From: Clostridiaceae bacterium
Lineage (GTDB): Bacteria > Bacillota > Clostridia > Oscillospirales > Acutalibacteraceae
Direction: 5' to 3'
DNA: 64,000 nucleotides
Assembly: GCA_016292785.1 (NCBI GenBank)
Contig: JAEDFL010000003.1
Location: 1 to 64,000, forward strand
Shown here one piece after another: positions 35,982 through 44,659 of the stretch. Below the pieces are notes generated by a model that worked only from the letters and a program-made list of their open reading frames with translations, was not told where the DNA came from and did no database searches. The translations under genes were made by a program, and so were the position numbers. The number at the start of each line of letters is the position of its first letter. The stretch's first letter is position 1.

Positions 35982-37136
35982 TCAGTAGTTTTCATTAAAA
36001 TATAATTCGATTTCTTTTTTTGTAATGCTTGCGTTGCCTTGCAACAGCTCGGCAGATCCGCCGCCCTTTCCGTTTAATGCAGCGGTAATATCTTTTGCTT
36101 TATTTGTCAGATCAATACATTTTGAAGCTATCGCAAAGCGGTAGCCTTTTTCATCGTCTCCGACAAAACCTGCACAAAGCTTATCTGTTTTTTCTGCTCC
36201 GCTTAATACAAGCTTGCGAAGATCGTTCATCTGAATTTCTTTTTCAAAGATAAGAATACAGTTATCGGTGTCACCTAAAGCTGACGATTTCAGATTTGTA
36301 ATTTCTTTCTTTAATGCTGCAATTTCAGTTTTTAGCTGTCCGTGATCTTTCATCAGCTTTTCAAAAGCCTCGGCTGTTTCATTTTGCTTTGAACAAAGCT
36401 CAGCGGCAATCATACGAAGATTTTCGTATTTCTTTTCATAATCTTCAAGAGCGTCAGATCCGCAAAGCATATGAATACGTACTCCGCCTCGGTGACGGTT
36501 AAAGTCGAGTATTTTTATTATTCCTATTTCGCCGCTTGAATAAACATGGGGCGCACAGCAGGCGCAAGCATCATAACCCTTAACGGTTACTACCCTGACG
36601 TCCTCTGTCAGCTCAAGCTTGCTGCGGTAATCAAGATTTTTCAGCGTTTCTACATCGGGATACTCGCAGATAAATTCAACGTTTTTGTAAATCGCTTCAT
36701 TTGCAAGCTTTTCGATACTCAATATCTGATCCCTTGTAAGCTCGCCGTTAAAGTCCACGGTCACACCATCGCCCATATGAAAGCCCACATTGTCAAAGCC
36801 GTAAAGTCGGTGAACTATGCCCGAAACGATGTGCTCGCCGGAATGATTTTGCATTCTTCTGAAACGCTTATCCCAATTTATTGAACAGTTGACTGTTGTT
36901 CCGATCTCTACTGCACCGTCCGAATAATGAACAATTTCCCCGTCAATAATCTGAACATCGCTGATAATGCGGTTGCCGATTTTGCCCGTATCGGCAGACT
37001 GTCCGCCGCCCTCAGGGAAAAATGCGGTGCTGTCAAGAATAATCTCAAAATATCCGTCTTTTTCACGGCAATCAAGAACCTTTGCCGTAAAATCCTTAAT
37101 ATGACTGTCTTTGTCATAAAGCTTTACCGTTTTCAT
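35982..37136 (-). CDS. Stand-alone alanyl-tRNA editing protein with DHHA1 domain (AlaX-L type)
   Basis: About 384 aa. N-terminal AlaRS-like beta-barrel with FFPEGGGQSADTG (40-51), the zinc/editing motif HSGEH (98-102) and a distal CACCAPH motif; central coiled coil (about 245-290); C-terminal DHHA1 domain with GKGGGSAELLQG. Such proteins hydrolyse Ser-tRNA-Ala or Gly-tRNA-Ala mischarged by AlaRS. The frame continues upstream to 37262, but ATG 37136 has AAGGAAG and matches the family N-terminus. Forms an operon with the LOG gene. Confidence 0.92.
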   Translation of the reverse strand: MKTVKLYDKDSHIKDFTAKVLDCREKDGYFEIILDSTAFFPEGGGQSADTGKIGNRIISDVQIIDGEIVHYSDGAVEIGTTVNCSINWDKRFRRMQNHSGEHIVSGIVHRLYGFDNVGFHMGDGVTVDFNGELTRDQILSIEKLANEAIYKNVEFICEYPDVETLKNLDYRSKLELTEDVRVVTVKGYDACACCAPHVYSSGEIGIIKILDFNRHRGGVRIHMLCGSDALEDYEKKYENLRMIAAELCSKQNETAEAFEKLMKDHGQLKTEIAALKKEITNLKSSALGDTDNCILIFEKEIQMNDLRKLVLSGAEKTDKLCAGFVGDDEKGYRFAIASKCIDLTNKAKDITAALNGKGGGSAELLQGNASITKKEIELYFNENY

Positions 37137-37255
37137 TGTTTCACTTCCTTTTTTATATATTATCATATTAGTGAAAGAATTGCAATTTGCAGTTTTGAAT
37201 AGATTAAGAAAACAGTTTTTGAATAAAATTTTATTCAGATAATTTGAAAAAAAGC

Positions 37256-37284
37256 TTGACATTTACCTTTGTTTGCGGTATTAT
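37256..37284 (+). promoter_or_regulatory. tRNA-Lys promoter
   Basis: Perfect TTGACA, 17 bp, TATTAT, 24 bp before the tRNA. Confidence 0.85.
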
Positions 37285-37308
37285 ATTCAAGCGTCAAATA
37301 TGTGATGT

Positions 37309-37384
37309 GATTCATTAGCTCAGTTGGCAGAGCACTTGACTTTTAATCAAGGTGTCCGGGGTTCGAATCCCCGATGAGTCACCA
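37309..37384 (+). tRNA. tRNA-Lys (anticodon TTT)
   Basis: Cloverleaf with acceptor GATTCAT/ATGAGTC (one T-G pair), T8-A9, D arm GCTC/GAGC, anticodon stem CTTGA with loop CTTTTAA, T arm GGGGTTCGAATCCCC, discriminator A and encoded CCA. 76 nt. Confidence 0.97.
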
Positions 37385-37416
37385 AGCCGCAAGCCTTTTT
37401 CGGTTTGCGGCTTTTT
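37385..37416 (+). terminator. tRNA-Lys terminator
   Basis: AGCCGCAAGCC, loop TTTTTC, GGTTTGCGGCT, then TTTT; starts directly after the CCA. Confidence 0.9.
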
Positions 37417-37447
37417 ATGTTTATTCTGACATTTAATCAGATTAAGG

Positions 37448-37476
37448 TTGATTTATTCTTTGTTTGAGTATAGAAT
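37448..37476 (+). promoter_or_regulatory. Promoter of ylmH-GDPD operon
   Basis: TTGATT, 17 bp, TAGAAT. Confidence 0.45.
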
Positions 37477-37503
37477 ATAGATATAATTTCTCGGAGGATA
37501 CAT

Positions 37504-38262
37504 ATGACAGACGAAGAATTGCTCTATGCCGTGCTTGACGATAAAATCAGGGAATGTGAAAACAACAACTACATTTCCTGCACAAGCTTTCTCGATATTT
37601 ATCAGCAAAGCAAGGCTATGCGTTATCTTTCAAAAATGAATACAAAATATGAGCTTTTCGGCGGTTTTGAGGACAGCGAACGCAGGATCGTTGTTTTTCT
37701 TCCCGAATATGCCGACGGGGATTTTTTGAAAAACTGTGACGACGTTCCTGTCGTTCCGCTGAGGATTGATAAGGACAGCTTTTCCGATCTGTCCCACCGT
37801 GACTATCTCGGCGCAATAATGGGGTTAGGTATCAGGCGAGAAATGCTCGGCGATATCCTGACCGATGAAAAGGGCTGTACAGCTGCCGCAATGAAAAATG
37901 TTGCAAAATATCTCTGTGAAAACCTTATCTCGGTCGGCAGAGGAACAGTACACACTCATATTCTTGACAGCTTTGAAAATATCCGAAGTGATGAAAAATT
38001 TGAATTGAAACGCTGTTTTGTCAGCTCAATGAGAGCCGACTCTGTTATTTCCGCCTGCTTCTCTTTCTCACGAAGCGAAGCGGTCAGGAGGATTACCGCC
38101 GGTGAAGTGTTCATCAACGGTATTCAGATTACCAAATCCGACTATAAGGTGCCGTTCAGCTCCAAGGTTGTTTTGCGTGGAAAAGGAAAGGTGATCGTAA
38201 CCGAGGACTGCGGAATTACAAAAAAAGGCCGTCAGGCTTTTATTATAAAAAAATACGGATAA
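37504..38262 (+). CDS. ylmH: YlmH-like S4-domain RNA-binding protein
   Basis: 252 aa. N-terminal and central YlmH domains with the hallmark DYLGAIMGLGIRREMLGDIL, and a C-terminal S4 RNA-binding domain (about 178-235: RADSVISACFSFSRSEAVRR, EVFINGIQI). In Bacillus and streptococci ylmH lies in the ftsZ-adjacent cluster, and YlmH/RqcP-like S4 proteins act in ribosome rescue or division. Here it is outside that cluster, next to tRNA-Lys. CGGAGGATACAT site before ATG; 12 bp to the next gene. Confidence 0.9.
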   Translation: MTDEELLYAVLDDKIRECENNNYISCTSFLDIYQQSKAMRYLSKMNTKYELFGGFEDSERRIVVFLPEYADGDFLKNCDDVPVVPLRIDKDSFSDLSHRDYLGAIMGLGIRREMLGDILTDEKGCTAAAMKNVAKYLCENLISVGRGTVHTHILDSFENIRSDEKFELKRCFVSSMRADSVISACFSFSRSEAVRRITAGEVFINGIQITKSDYKVPFSSKVVLRGKGKVIVTEDCGITKKGRQAFIIKKYG

Positions 38263-38274
38263 GGAGACGATATC

Positions 38275-39003
38275 ATGTTAAACTTTGCTCACAGGGGCTT
38301 CAGCGGAAAATATCCGGAAAATACAATGCTTGCATTTGAAAAAGCTGTTGAAGCAGGTGCTGACGGAATTGAGCTTGACGTTCACTTTTCAAAGGACGGA
38401 GAGCTTGTTGTTATCCATGACGAAAGAATTGACCGTACCTGCGACGCAAGCGGCTTTGTCAGAGACTATACTCTTAAAGAGCTTCAGTCTTTCGATGCGT
38501 CGGCGGGTTTCAAGGGCATCTACGGCTTTAACCGTATACCGACGCTTAGGGAATATTTTGAATTTATCAAGCCTGTTGACGGATTTATAACAAATATCGA
38601 GCTGAAAACAGGAGTTTATACTTATCCCGGGATCGAAAAAGCGGTTAATGATATGATAATTGAATTCGGCCTTGAAAACAGGATAATCATTTCAAGCTTT
38701 AATCATTACAGCGTAATGCGTTTTAAAAATATAAATCAGACAGTAAAATGCGGTTTCCTTGAGGAAAGTTGGATCCTTGATTTCGGAAATTATACAAAGA
38801 AACACGGAATTGAGTGTATTCATCCGATGCATTGGACGCTTACCGAAGAAACCGTTGGTGAAATGAAGAATAACGGAATTGAGATAAACACATGGACAGT
38901 CAACGATGAGGAAAGCGTCAGAAGGCTTTATGATCTCGGCGTTGATTCCGTAATCGGAAATTATCCCGATATGATTAAAAAAGTTCTTGATTCGCTAAAA
39001 TAA
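38275..39003 (+). CDS. Glycerophosphodiester phosphodiesterase
   Basis: 242-aa PI-PLC-like TIM barrel. The catalytic His and metal ligands lie in FAHRGFSGKYPENT (4-17), IELDVHFSKDGELVVIHDE (36-54) and NIELK; the C-terminus has NTWTVND and YPD as in GlpQ/UgpQ. No signal peptide, so it is cytosolic. Hydrolyses glycerophosphodiesters to glycerol-3-phosphate and an alcohol. Cotranscribed with ylmH. Confidence 0.95.
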   Translation: MLNFAHRGFSGKYPENTMLAFEKAVEAGADGIELDVHFSKDGELVVIHDERIDRTCDASGFVRDYTLKELQSFDASAGFKGIYGFNRIPTLREYFEFIKPVDGFITNIELKTGVYTYPGIEKAVNDMIIEFGLENRIIISSFNHYSVMRFKNINQTVKCGFLEESWILDFGNYTKKHGIECIHPMHWTLTEETVGEMKNNGIEINTWTVNDEESVRRLYDLGVDSVIGNYPDMIKKVLDSLK

Positions 39004-39006
39004 TAC

Positions 39007-39035
39007 TTGATTTTATTTATCATTGAGTGTATTAT
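39007..39035 (+). promoter_or_regulatory. Promoter of DapA-like gene
   Basis: TTGATT, 17 bp, TATTAT, about 40 bp before the ATG (AGAAGG site). Confidence 0.5.
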
Positions 39036-39077
39036 GAGTAAGGCTTAAAAAGCAAAAAATTTTCAGAAGGTGTTTAA

Positions 39078-39977
39078 ATGTTTACTGGTAAACCTGAAGA
39101 ATACAGAGGCGTATATGCGCTTCTTCTTACTCCCTTTAATGAGGATAAGACAATCAACTACGATACATATGCAAAGTATGTTGAGTTTCAGGCTGAAAAA
39201 GGCGCTCATCATCTCTTTTCCGTTTGCGGAAGCTCAGAGATGACTCATCTTACTCTTGAAGAAAGACTCAAGTGTGCAGAGACTGCCGTTAAGCATGCAA
39301 ACGGCGTTGAGATCGTTGCAACTGCCAACCTCGAGCCGACCTGGAAAGAGCAGATCGAAGAAGTAAAACGCATGGAGCAGACCGGTGTTGACGGACTTGT
39401 TTTCGTTACACGCGGCTACGGCACCAGCGATAAGAGAATTGTTGAAAACCTTTCCGAGCTTTCGGAATACACTTCTCTTCCCGTCGTTCTTTATGAATTT
39501 CCCGGTTTCCCGAACTGTCATATGTCCGGCAAAGCCTACGGAGAGCTTGTTAAAACAGGTAAATTCCACGGAATAAAAGACACAACCTGCTCAATGGAGG
39601 GCATCAAGGATAAGCTCAATTATCAGGGCGATTCCTCTGTTCTTCAGGCCAACATTCCTCTCCTGCTTGATGCATACGAGGCAGGCGCAAGAGGTGTTTG
39701 CGCTACTCCTACCTCCTGTGGAGTTAATCTTTTCCGCAAAATGTATGACGAGTTCTTTGTTGAAAAGAATTACGAGAAGGCAAGAGAGACCTTTAATGAG
39801 ATCATTCTTCTTGACTGTGCAATCGACAGCGGCTTCAATGCAAGTGCAAAATATCTTGTTCAGCTTCAGGGTATTCCGTTCACTACGGTTACACGTTCCG
39901 GTTCCTCTCTCAGTGAGCCGAGAATAAGAAGCCTTCAGTCCTTCTACGAGTACGCAAAGGCTCACGATATTCTTTGA
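39078..39977 (+). CDS. Dihydrodipicolinate synthase/N-acetylneuraminate lyase family aldolase
   Basis: 299 aa class I aldolase barrel. Schiff-base Lys167 in HGIKDTT, Tyr139 in LYEFPG, and GSSEMTHLT (51-59), which replaces the canonical GTTGE of DapA. This substitution suggests a keto-acid-sugar lyase or other DapA-like activity rather than lysine biosynthesis. It has its own promoter and terminator. The nearby TIM-barrel isomerases (40669, 41520) would fit a sugar-acid route, but that is inference. Confidence 0.85.
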   Translation: MFTGKPEEYRGVYALLLTPFNEDKTINYDTYAKYVEFQAEKGAHHLFSVCGSSEMTHLTLEERLKCAETAVKHANGVEIVATANLEPTWKEQIEEVKRMEQTGVDGLVFVTRGYGTSDKRIVENLSELSEYTSLPVVLYEFPGFPNCHMSGKAYGELVKTGKFHGIKDTTCSMEGIKDKLNYQGDSSVLQANIPLLLDAYEAGARGVCATPTSCGVNLFRKMYDEFFVEKNYEKARETFNEIILLDCAIDSGFNASAKYLVQLQGIPFTTVTRSGSSLSEPRIRSLQSFYEYAKAHDIL

Positions 39978-39992
39978 TTCGAAAAAAATTTC

Positions 39993-40021
39993 AGGGGTTG
40001 TTGCCAAGTGCAACAGCCCCT
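39993..40021. terminator. Bidirectional terminator
   Basis: AGGGGTTGTTGC, loop CAAGT, GCAACAGCCCCT; minus-strand T run on the left. It includes the stop of the convergent metallopeptidase gene. Confidence 0.8.
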
Positions 40022-40535
40022 AATTTGTTCTAAGCAGTTTTTCTCTTTGTTTATAATCAGGCATATGTTTTTCAATCAACGCATAAAAAGCCTTGCTGTG
40101 ATCGTGGTGAACCGTATGAGCCAATTCATGCACTACAACGTATTCGATCGCTTCAATCGGATACTGCATCAGGATATAAGAAAAGCATATATTGTTTTTT
40201 GCACTGCATGAGCCGAAACGCTTCTGAGCCGAAGTTATCTTGACCGTGCCGTAGCTCACACCCATAATTCTTGCGTACTTTTCGGTCAGCTTAGGAAGAA
40301 TATCTCTTGCTCTGTTTTTAAGCTCGGCAATTTCTTCGGGAGATAGCTCTTGCGCTTTCTCTTTTCTTTTGACCGCTTCCGCGATCTTTTTCTCTATCCA
40401 TTCTTTATGTTTTTCAACAAGCTTTTTTATTTTATATTCAGGAAAACGTTTCGGTGCGCGGACGATAAGCTCACCGTCCCGGTTTATCTGTAAGGCAACG
40501 GTTTTTCGGTCGCTCCGGATAACTGTATAATCCAA
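40020..40535 (-). CDS. YgjP-like zinc metallopeptidase (SprT/DUF45 type)
   Basis: 171 aa. The HELAH zinc motif at 136-140 with nearby HHDHS, and KRFGSCSAKNNICFSY (105-120), the typical strand of YgjP/DUF45 proteins. Soluble, no signal peptide. The start is TTG 40535, with GAGGTGA 7 bp upstream. Often found with restriction or phage loci, but here it stands alone, divergent from the isomerase operon. Substrate unknown. Confidence 0.9.
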   Translation of the reverse strand: MDYTVIRSDRKTVALQINRDGELIVRAPKRFPEYKIKKLVEKHKEWIEKKIAEAVKRKEKAQELSPEEIAELKNRARDILPKLTEKYARIMGVSYGTVKITSAQKRFGSCSAKNNICFSYILMQYPIEAIEYVVVHELAHTVHHDHSKAFYALIEKHMPDYKQREKLLRTN

Positions 40536-40608
40536 TTATGTTCACCTCATTTGTATTTTATCATCAACCGTCTTTCCTGTCAAATTTAATAAAAAACATT
40601 ATTTCTTA

Positions 40609-40637
40609 TTGATTTTATTACAATATGAATGTATAAT
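40609..40637 (+). promoter_or_regulatory. Promoter of isomerase-metY-metA operon
   Basis: TTGATT, 17 bp, TATAAT, about 30 bp before the ATG. Confidence 0.65.
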
Positions 40638-40668
40638 CTAATGGAACATTTACAAAAGGAGTGCTTGT

Positions 40669-41517
40669 ATGTATAGATTCCCTATCGGTGTTATCATTGA
40701 CAGCTTCAGAGTTGATATAAAGACTGCGGTTGAAAAGGCGTCTGCGGTTGGAGCAAACGGTATTCAGGTTTACTCAACGAGGGGAGAAATGGCTCCCGAA
40801 AATCTTGTAGGACAGAAAAGAGCGGATTTCCGCAAGCTTGTTGCTGATAACGGACTTGTTATTTCTGCACTTTGCGGCGATCTCGGCGGCGGTGGATTTA
40901 CCGTTAAAGAGGATAACGTTTGGAAGGTCGATAAATCAAAGAGAATTCTTGATCTTGCCAAGGAGCTTGGAACGGACGTTGTCACTACTCATATCGGTGT
41001 TGTGCCTGAGGACGAGAATGCAGAAAGATTCAAGATCATGCAGGAAGCCTGCTTTGAGCTTAGCCGTTATGCCGATGAGATCGGCGCACATTTTGCAATC
41101 GAAACAGGTCCCGAAACCTCTGCCACGCTAAAAAAGTTTCTTGATTCTCTCGGCTCAACGGGAGTCGGTGTAAACCTCGATCCCGCAAACCTTGTTATGG
41201 TTACGGGCGATGATCCGGCAAAGGCTGTTCACAACCTCAAGGACTACATTGTTCACACCCACGCTAAGGACGGAAAGCAGAATTTCTATGTTGATCCCGA
41301 CATTATTTACGGAATGGTCAAGTCGCATATCGTCACAAGCAACAGCTTTATCGAAGTTCCTCTCGGCGAGGGCAGCGTAAACTGGGACGAGTATCTTAAG
41401 GCTCTGGAGGATATCGGATATAAGGGCTTCCTCACCATTGAAAGAGAAGTCGGCGACGATCCCGAAAAGGATATCAGAAAAGCGGTTGAATTTCTTAACG
41501 GAAAGATGGGTGTTTGA
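40669..41517 (+). CDS. Sugar phosphate isomerase/epimerase (AP endonuclease 2-like TIM barrel)
   Basis: 282 aa xylose-isomerase-like barrel. Landmarks are GANGIQVYST (28-37), VVTTHIGVVPED, FAIETGPE (glutamate ligand), VNLDPANLVMV, VHTHAKDG and IEVPLGEGSVNWDEYLKAL near the C-terminus, the pattern of metal-dependent sugar isomerases/epimerases. AAAGGAG site before ATG. The next gene is a paralogue that starts 2 bp after this stop, so the pair likely works on related sugars. Confidence 0.9.
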   Translation: MYRFPIGVIIDSFRVDIKTAVEKASAVGANGIQVYSTRGEMAPENLVGQKRADFRKLVADNGLVISALCGDLGGGGFTVKEDNVWKVDKSKRILDLAKELGTDVVTTHIGVVPEDENAERFKIMQEACFELSRYADEIGAHFAIETGPETSATLKKFLDSLGSTGVGVNLDPANLVMVTGDDPAKAVHNLKDYIVHTHAKDGKQNFYVDPDIIYGMVKSHIVTSNSFIEVPLGEGSVNWDEYLKALEDIGYKGFLTIEREVGDDPEKDIRKAVEFLNGKMGV

Positions 41518-41519
41518 AT

Positions 41520-42356
41520 ATGAAAATTGCGGTCAGCAGTTACAGCTATTCTCAGCTTAAAAACAGCGATTTTGAAAGAATTGACCTTGCCAAGCAGATG
41601 GGCTTCGAGGGCATTGAATTTGCCGAGATAAACCCCGGCGACAGGGATAAGGTTGAATATGCCAAGGAGCTTAAAGCCTATGCCGACAAGGCAGGCGTTG
41701 AAATATCTAACTATGCTATCGGTGCGGATTTCATAAACAGAGACGTTGACGGTGAAATCGAAAGACTGAAAAAAGAGGTCGATATCGCAGAAATTCTCGG
41801 AGTTAAGACAATGCGCCACGACGCTTCGGGCGGTCCTGAGAACGAAAGATTTTCCAAGACGGGATTTGAAAAGTATCTTCCCGTGCTTGCAAAGGGCTGT
41901 AAGGCGGTTACGGAATATGCAAAGACAAAGGGCATTAAGACCTCGGTTGAAAATCACGGCTTCTACTGTCAGCAGAGCGACAGGGTAGAGGCTTTGATGA
42001 AAGCGGTCGATGACGATAATTTCGGCTGGCTTGTTGATATCGGAAACTTCCTTTGCGCCGATGAAAATCCGCTTGACGCAGTCAAGGTTGGCGTAAACTA
42101 TATTATTTACGCTCATGTTAAGGATTTTTATTATGCAGACAGAAGCGTTGAAACCCCCGACGGATATTTCGATACAAGGGACGGAAACCACCTTTGCGGC
42201 TCCGTGCTCGGAGACGGCATCGTACCCGTTGAAAAGTGCGTTGAAATGATAAAAAATTCAGGCTACGACGGATGGATTACACTCGAATACGAGGGCAGAG
42301 AAACTCCGCTGACAGCCGTGCCGAAAGGCTTGGATTTCCTGAAAAAGCTTATATAA
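41520..42356 (+). CDS. Sugar phosphate isomerase/epimerase, second copy
   Basis: 278 aa, TIM barrel of the same superfamily but only distantly similar to its neighbour: MGFEGIEFAEI, TMRHDASGG, TSVENHGFY, WLVDIGNFLCADE, YAHVKDFYY and a C-terminal GWITLEYEG. The His/Asp/Glu metal ligands appear retained. I use ATG 41520 rather than TTG 41514, which overlaps the previous stop. Followed 24 bp later by metY; why two isomerases sit upstream of methionine genes is unclear. Confidence 0.9.
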   Translation: MKIAVSSYSYSQLKNSDFERIDLAKQMGFEGIEFAEINPGDRDKVEYAKELKAYADKAGVEISNYAIGADFINRDVDGEIERLKKEVDIAEILGVKTMRHDASGGPENERFSKTGFEKYLPVLAKGCKAVTEYAKTKGIKTSVENHGFYCQQSDRVEALMKAVDDDNFGWLVDIGNFLCADENPLDAVKVGVNYIIYAHVKDFYYADRSVETPDGYFDTRDGNHLCGSVLGDGIVPVEKCVEMIKNSGYDGWITLEYEGRETPLTAVPKGLDFLKKLI

Positions 42357-42380
42357 AATATACTGAATAGAGGTTAGACA

Positions 42381-43664
42381 ATGAGTGAAAAAAGAATTGA
42401 AACAAAATGCGTGCAGGGCGGCTACACTCCGGGAAACGGAGAGCCGAGACAGATCCCGATAATCCAGAGCACGACCTATAAATACAATACCAGCGAGGAT
42501 ATGGGAAAGCTCTTTGACCTTGAAGCGGAGGGCTATTTCTACACAAGACTTCAGAACCCGACAAACGATTATGTTGCAAACAAGATCTGCGAGCTTGAGG
42601 GCGGCACGGCGGCTATGCTCACTTCTTCCGGTCAGGCGGCTTCTTTCTATGCTGTGTTCAATATTGCAAACTGCGGCGATCACGTCGTGGCTTCTTCAAT
42701 GATCTACGGAGGCACATACAATCTTTTTGCCGTTACGATGAAGAGAATGGGTATCGACTTCACCTTTGTTGATCCCGGTTGTTCCGATGAGGAGCTTGAG
42801 GCAGCGTTCAAGCCGAACACAAAGCTTGTATTCGGTGAGACTATCGCAAATCCTGCGCTTACCGTTCTTGACATTGAACGTTTTGCAAAGGCGGCTCACG
42901 CTCACGGAGTTCCGCTCATCATTGACAACACCTTTGCAACACCGATAAACTGTCGTCCGTTCGAGTGGGGTGCGGATATTGTCACTCACTCAACGACAAA
43001 GTATATGGACGGTCACGGAGCAGGCGTCGGCGGCTGTATTGTTGATTCGGGTAATTTTGACTGGATGGCTCATGCAGATAAGTTTCCCGGTCTCTGCACT
43101 CCCGATGACAGCTATCACGGAGTTGTTTATTCCGAGCGTTTCGGTCAGGGCGGAGCATTCATCACAAAAGCTACCGTTCAGCTTATGAGGGATTTTGGTT
43201 CTATCCAGTCTCCCCAGAACGCTTTCCTGCTCAATCTCGGACTTGAAAGTCTGCATGTCAGAATGGCAAGACACTGTGAAAACGGACTTGCTGTTGCAGA
43301 GTTCCTTAATTCTCATGACAAAATAGACTGGGTTAATTACCCGTCTCTTAAAGGTGACAAATATTATGAGCTGTCACAGAAATATTTGCCGAACGGCTCC
43401 TGCGGAGTCGTTAGCTTCGGTATAAAGGGCGGAAGAAAAGCGGCGGAAGCTTTTATGAAAAATCTTAAAGTTGCCGCTATTGAAACCCACGTTGCCGACG
43501 CAAGAACCTGCTGTCTGCATCCTGCAAGCGCAACCCACCGTCAGATGAACGACGCCGAGCTTGCCGCCGCAGGTGTTCCCGCAAATCTTGTGCGCTTCTC
43601 CTGCGGACTTGAAAATGCACAGGATCTGATCGAGGATATCGCACAGGCTCTTGAAAAAGTATGA
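42381..43664 (+). CDS. metY: O-acetylhomoserine sulfhydrylase (Cys/Met metabolism PLP enzyme)
   Basis: 427 aa. PLP-binding Lys207 in HSTTKYMDGHG, the family SSGQAASF (82-89), GGTYNLF, and IIDNTFATP. Length and sequence fit MetY (O-acetylhomoserine aminocarboxypropyltransferase), which uses sulfide and O-acetylhomoserine to make homocysteine. It is directly followed by metA (17 bp gap), which makes O-acetylhomoserine, so the two form a direct-sulfhydrylation methionine pathway. Confidence 0.95.
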   Translation: MSEKRIETKCVQGGYTPGNGEPRQIPIIQSTTYKYNTSEDMGKLFDLEAEGYFYTRLQNPTNDYVANKICELEGGTAAMLTSSGQAASFYAVFNIANCGDHVVASSMIYGGTYNLFAVTMKRMGIDFTFVDPGCSDEELEAAFKPNTKLVFGETIANPALTVLDIERFAKAAHAHGVPLIIDNTFATPINCRPFEWGADIVTHSTTKYMDGHGAGVGGCIVDSGNFDWMAHADKFPGLCTPDDSYHGVVYSERFGQGGAFITKATVQLMRDFGSIQSPQNAFLLNLGLESLHVRMARHCENGLAVAEFLNSHDKIDWVNYPSLKGDKYYELSQKYLPNGSCGVVSFGIKGGRKAAEAFMKNLKVAAIETHVADARTCCLHPASATHRQMNDAELAAAGVPANLVRFSCGLENAQDLIEDIAQALEKV

Positions 43665-43681
43665 TTGAAGAGTGATAACTA

Positions 43682-44599
43682 ATGCCTATTAAAGTACCTA
43701 ACGGACTGCCTGCCGTAAAAACGCTCAAGGACGAAAATATTTTCGTGATGACGCATAAAAGGGCAGCCAAGCAGGATATACGACCGCTGAAGATTTTGCT
43801 TCTCAACCTAATGCCTAAGAAGATCGAGACGGAAACTCAGTTTGCCCGACTTCTCGGAAATACTCCGCTCCAGGTTGAGATGGAAATGATGTATACCACC
43901 TCGCACAAGTCGAAGAACACCTCTGAGGAGCATCTTTTAGCGTTCTATAAAACCTTTGACGAAATAAAGGACAACAAGTACGACGGAATGATAATCACCG
44001 GTGCGCCCGTTGAAAATATGGAATTTGAAGAGGTTGAATATTGGGTTGAGCTTTGCAAGATAATGGAGTGGAGCAAATCCCATGTTACAAGCACCTTCCA
44101 TATTTGCTGGGGAGCACAGGCAGGACTTTACTACCATTACGGTATTCAGAAGCATCCTCTGCCGAAGAAATGCTTCGGAGTTTATCCGCATAAGGTTGAC
44201 TATAAAAGGTCGATCCTTTTCAGAGGCTTCGATGATACCTTTATGGCGCCGCAGTCAAGACATACAACGGTCTATGCCGAGGAAATTAAAAAGGTCAAGG
44301 GCTTGAAAATTCTCGCCTCGTCAAAGGAGACGGGAGTTTATGCCGTTTCCACAAGCAAGGGCAAGCAGATCTTTGTTACGGGACATTCGGAGTATGACAA
44401 GGATACTCTGAAAAACGAATACCTTCGTGATAAGGAAAAGGGACTTGAAATTGACATTCCGAAAAACTATTTCCCGAACGACGATCCGAGCAAGGAGCCG
44501 ATAGTTTCCTGGAGGGCGCATGCCAATTTGCTTTTTTCCAACTGGCTGAACTATTTCGTATATCAGACAACACCTTACGACATTGAAACAATAGAATGA
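43682..44599 (+). CDS. metA: Homoserine O-acetyltransferase (MetA family)
   Basis: 305 aa, glutamine-amidotransferase-like fold. Nucleophile Cys142 in HICWGAQAG, and His/Glu in VTGHSEYD. Residue 111 is Glu (GAPVE), which in characterised MetA proteins specifies acetyl-CoA rather than succinyl-CoA, so the product should be O-acetylhomoserine. This agrees with metY upstream. The transcript ends in a hairpin that also covers the spoIIID ribosome binding site. Confidence 0.96.
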   Translation: MPIKVPNGLPAVKTLKDENIFVMTHKRAAKQDIRPLKILLLNLMPKKIETETQFARLLGNTPLQVEMEMMYTTSHKSKNTSEEHLLAFYKTFDEIKDNKYDGMIITGAPVENMEFEEVEYWVELCKIMEWSKSHVTSTFHICWGAQAGLYYHYGIQKHPLPKKCFGVYPHKVDYKRSILFRGFDDTFMAPQSRHTTVYAEEIKKVKGLKILASSKETGVYAVSTSKGKQIFVTGHSEYDKDTLKNEYLRDKEKGLEIDIPKNYFPNDDPSKEPIVSWRAHANLLFSNWLNYFVYQTTPYDIETIE

Positions 44600-44609
44600 C
44601 ATAAAAACT

Positions 44610-44658
44610 ACCTCCCGAACATATCAATTACTGATATGTAAATTCGGGAGGTTTTTCT
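44610..44658 (+). terminator. metA terminator overlapping spoIIID ribosome binding site
   Basis: ACCTCCCGAA (44610-44619) pairs with TTCGGGAGGT (44643-44652), with inner stem CATATCA/TGATATG, then a T run. The GGGAGG in the right arm is the spoIIID Shine-Dalgarno. Confidence 0.85.
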
Positions 44659-44659
44659 T

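Noticed and set aside
42357..42380. SAM riboswitch or T-box for metY/metA
   Set aside because: The gap before metY is only 24 bp and the 40536-40668 leader shows no such fold by eye.
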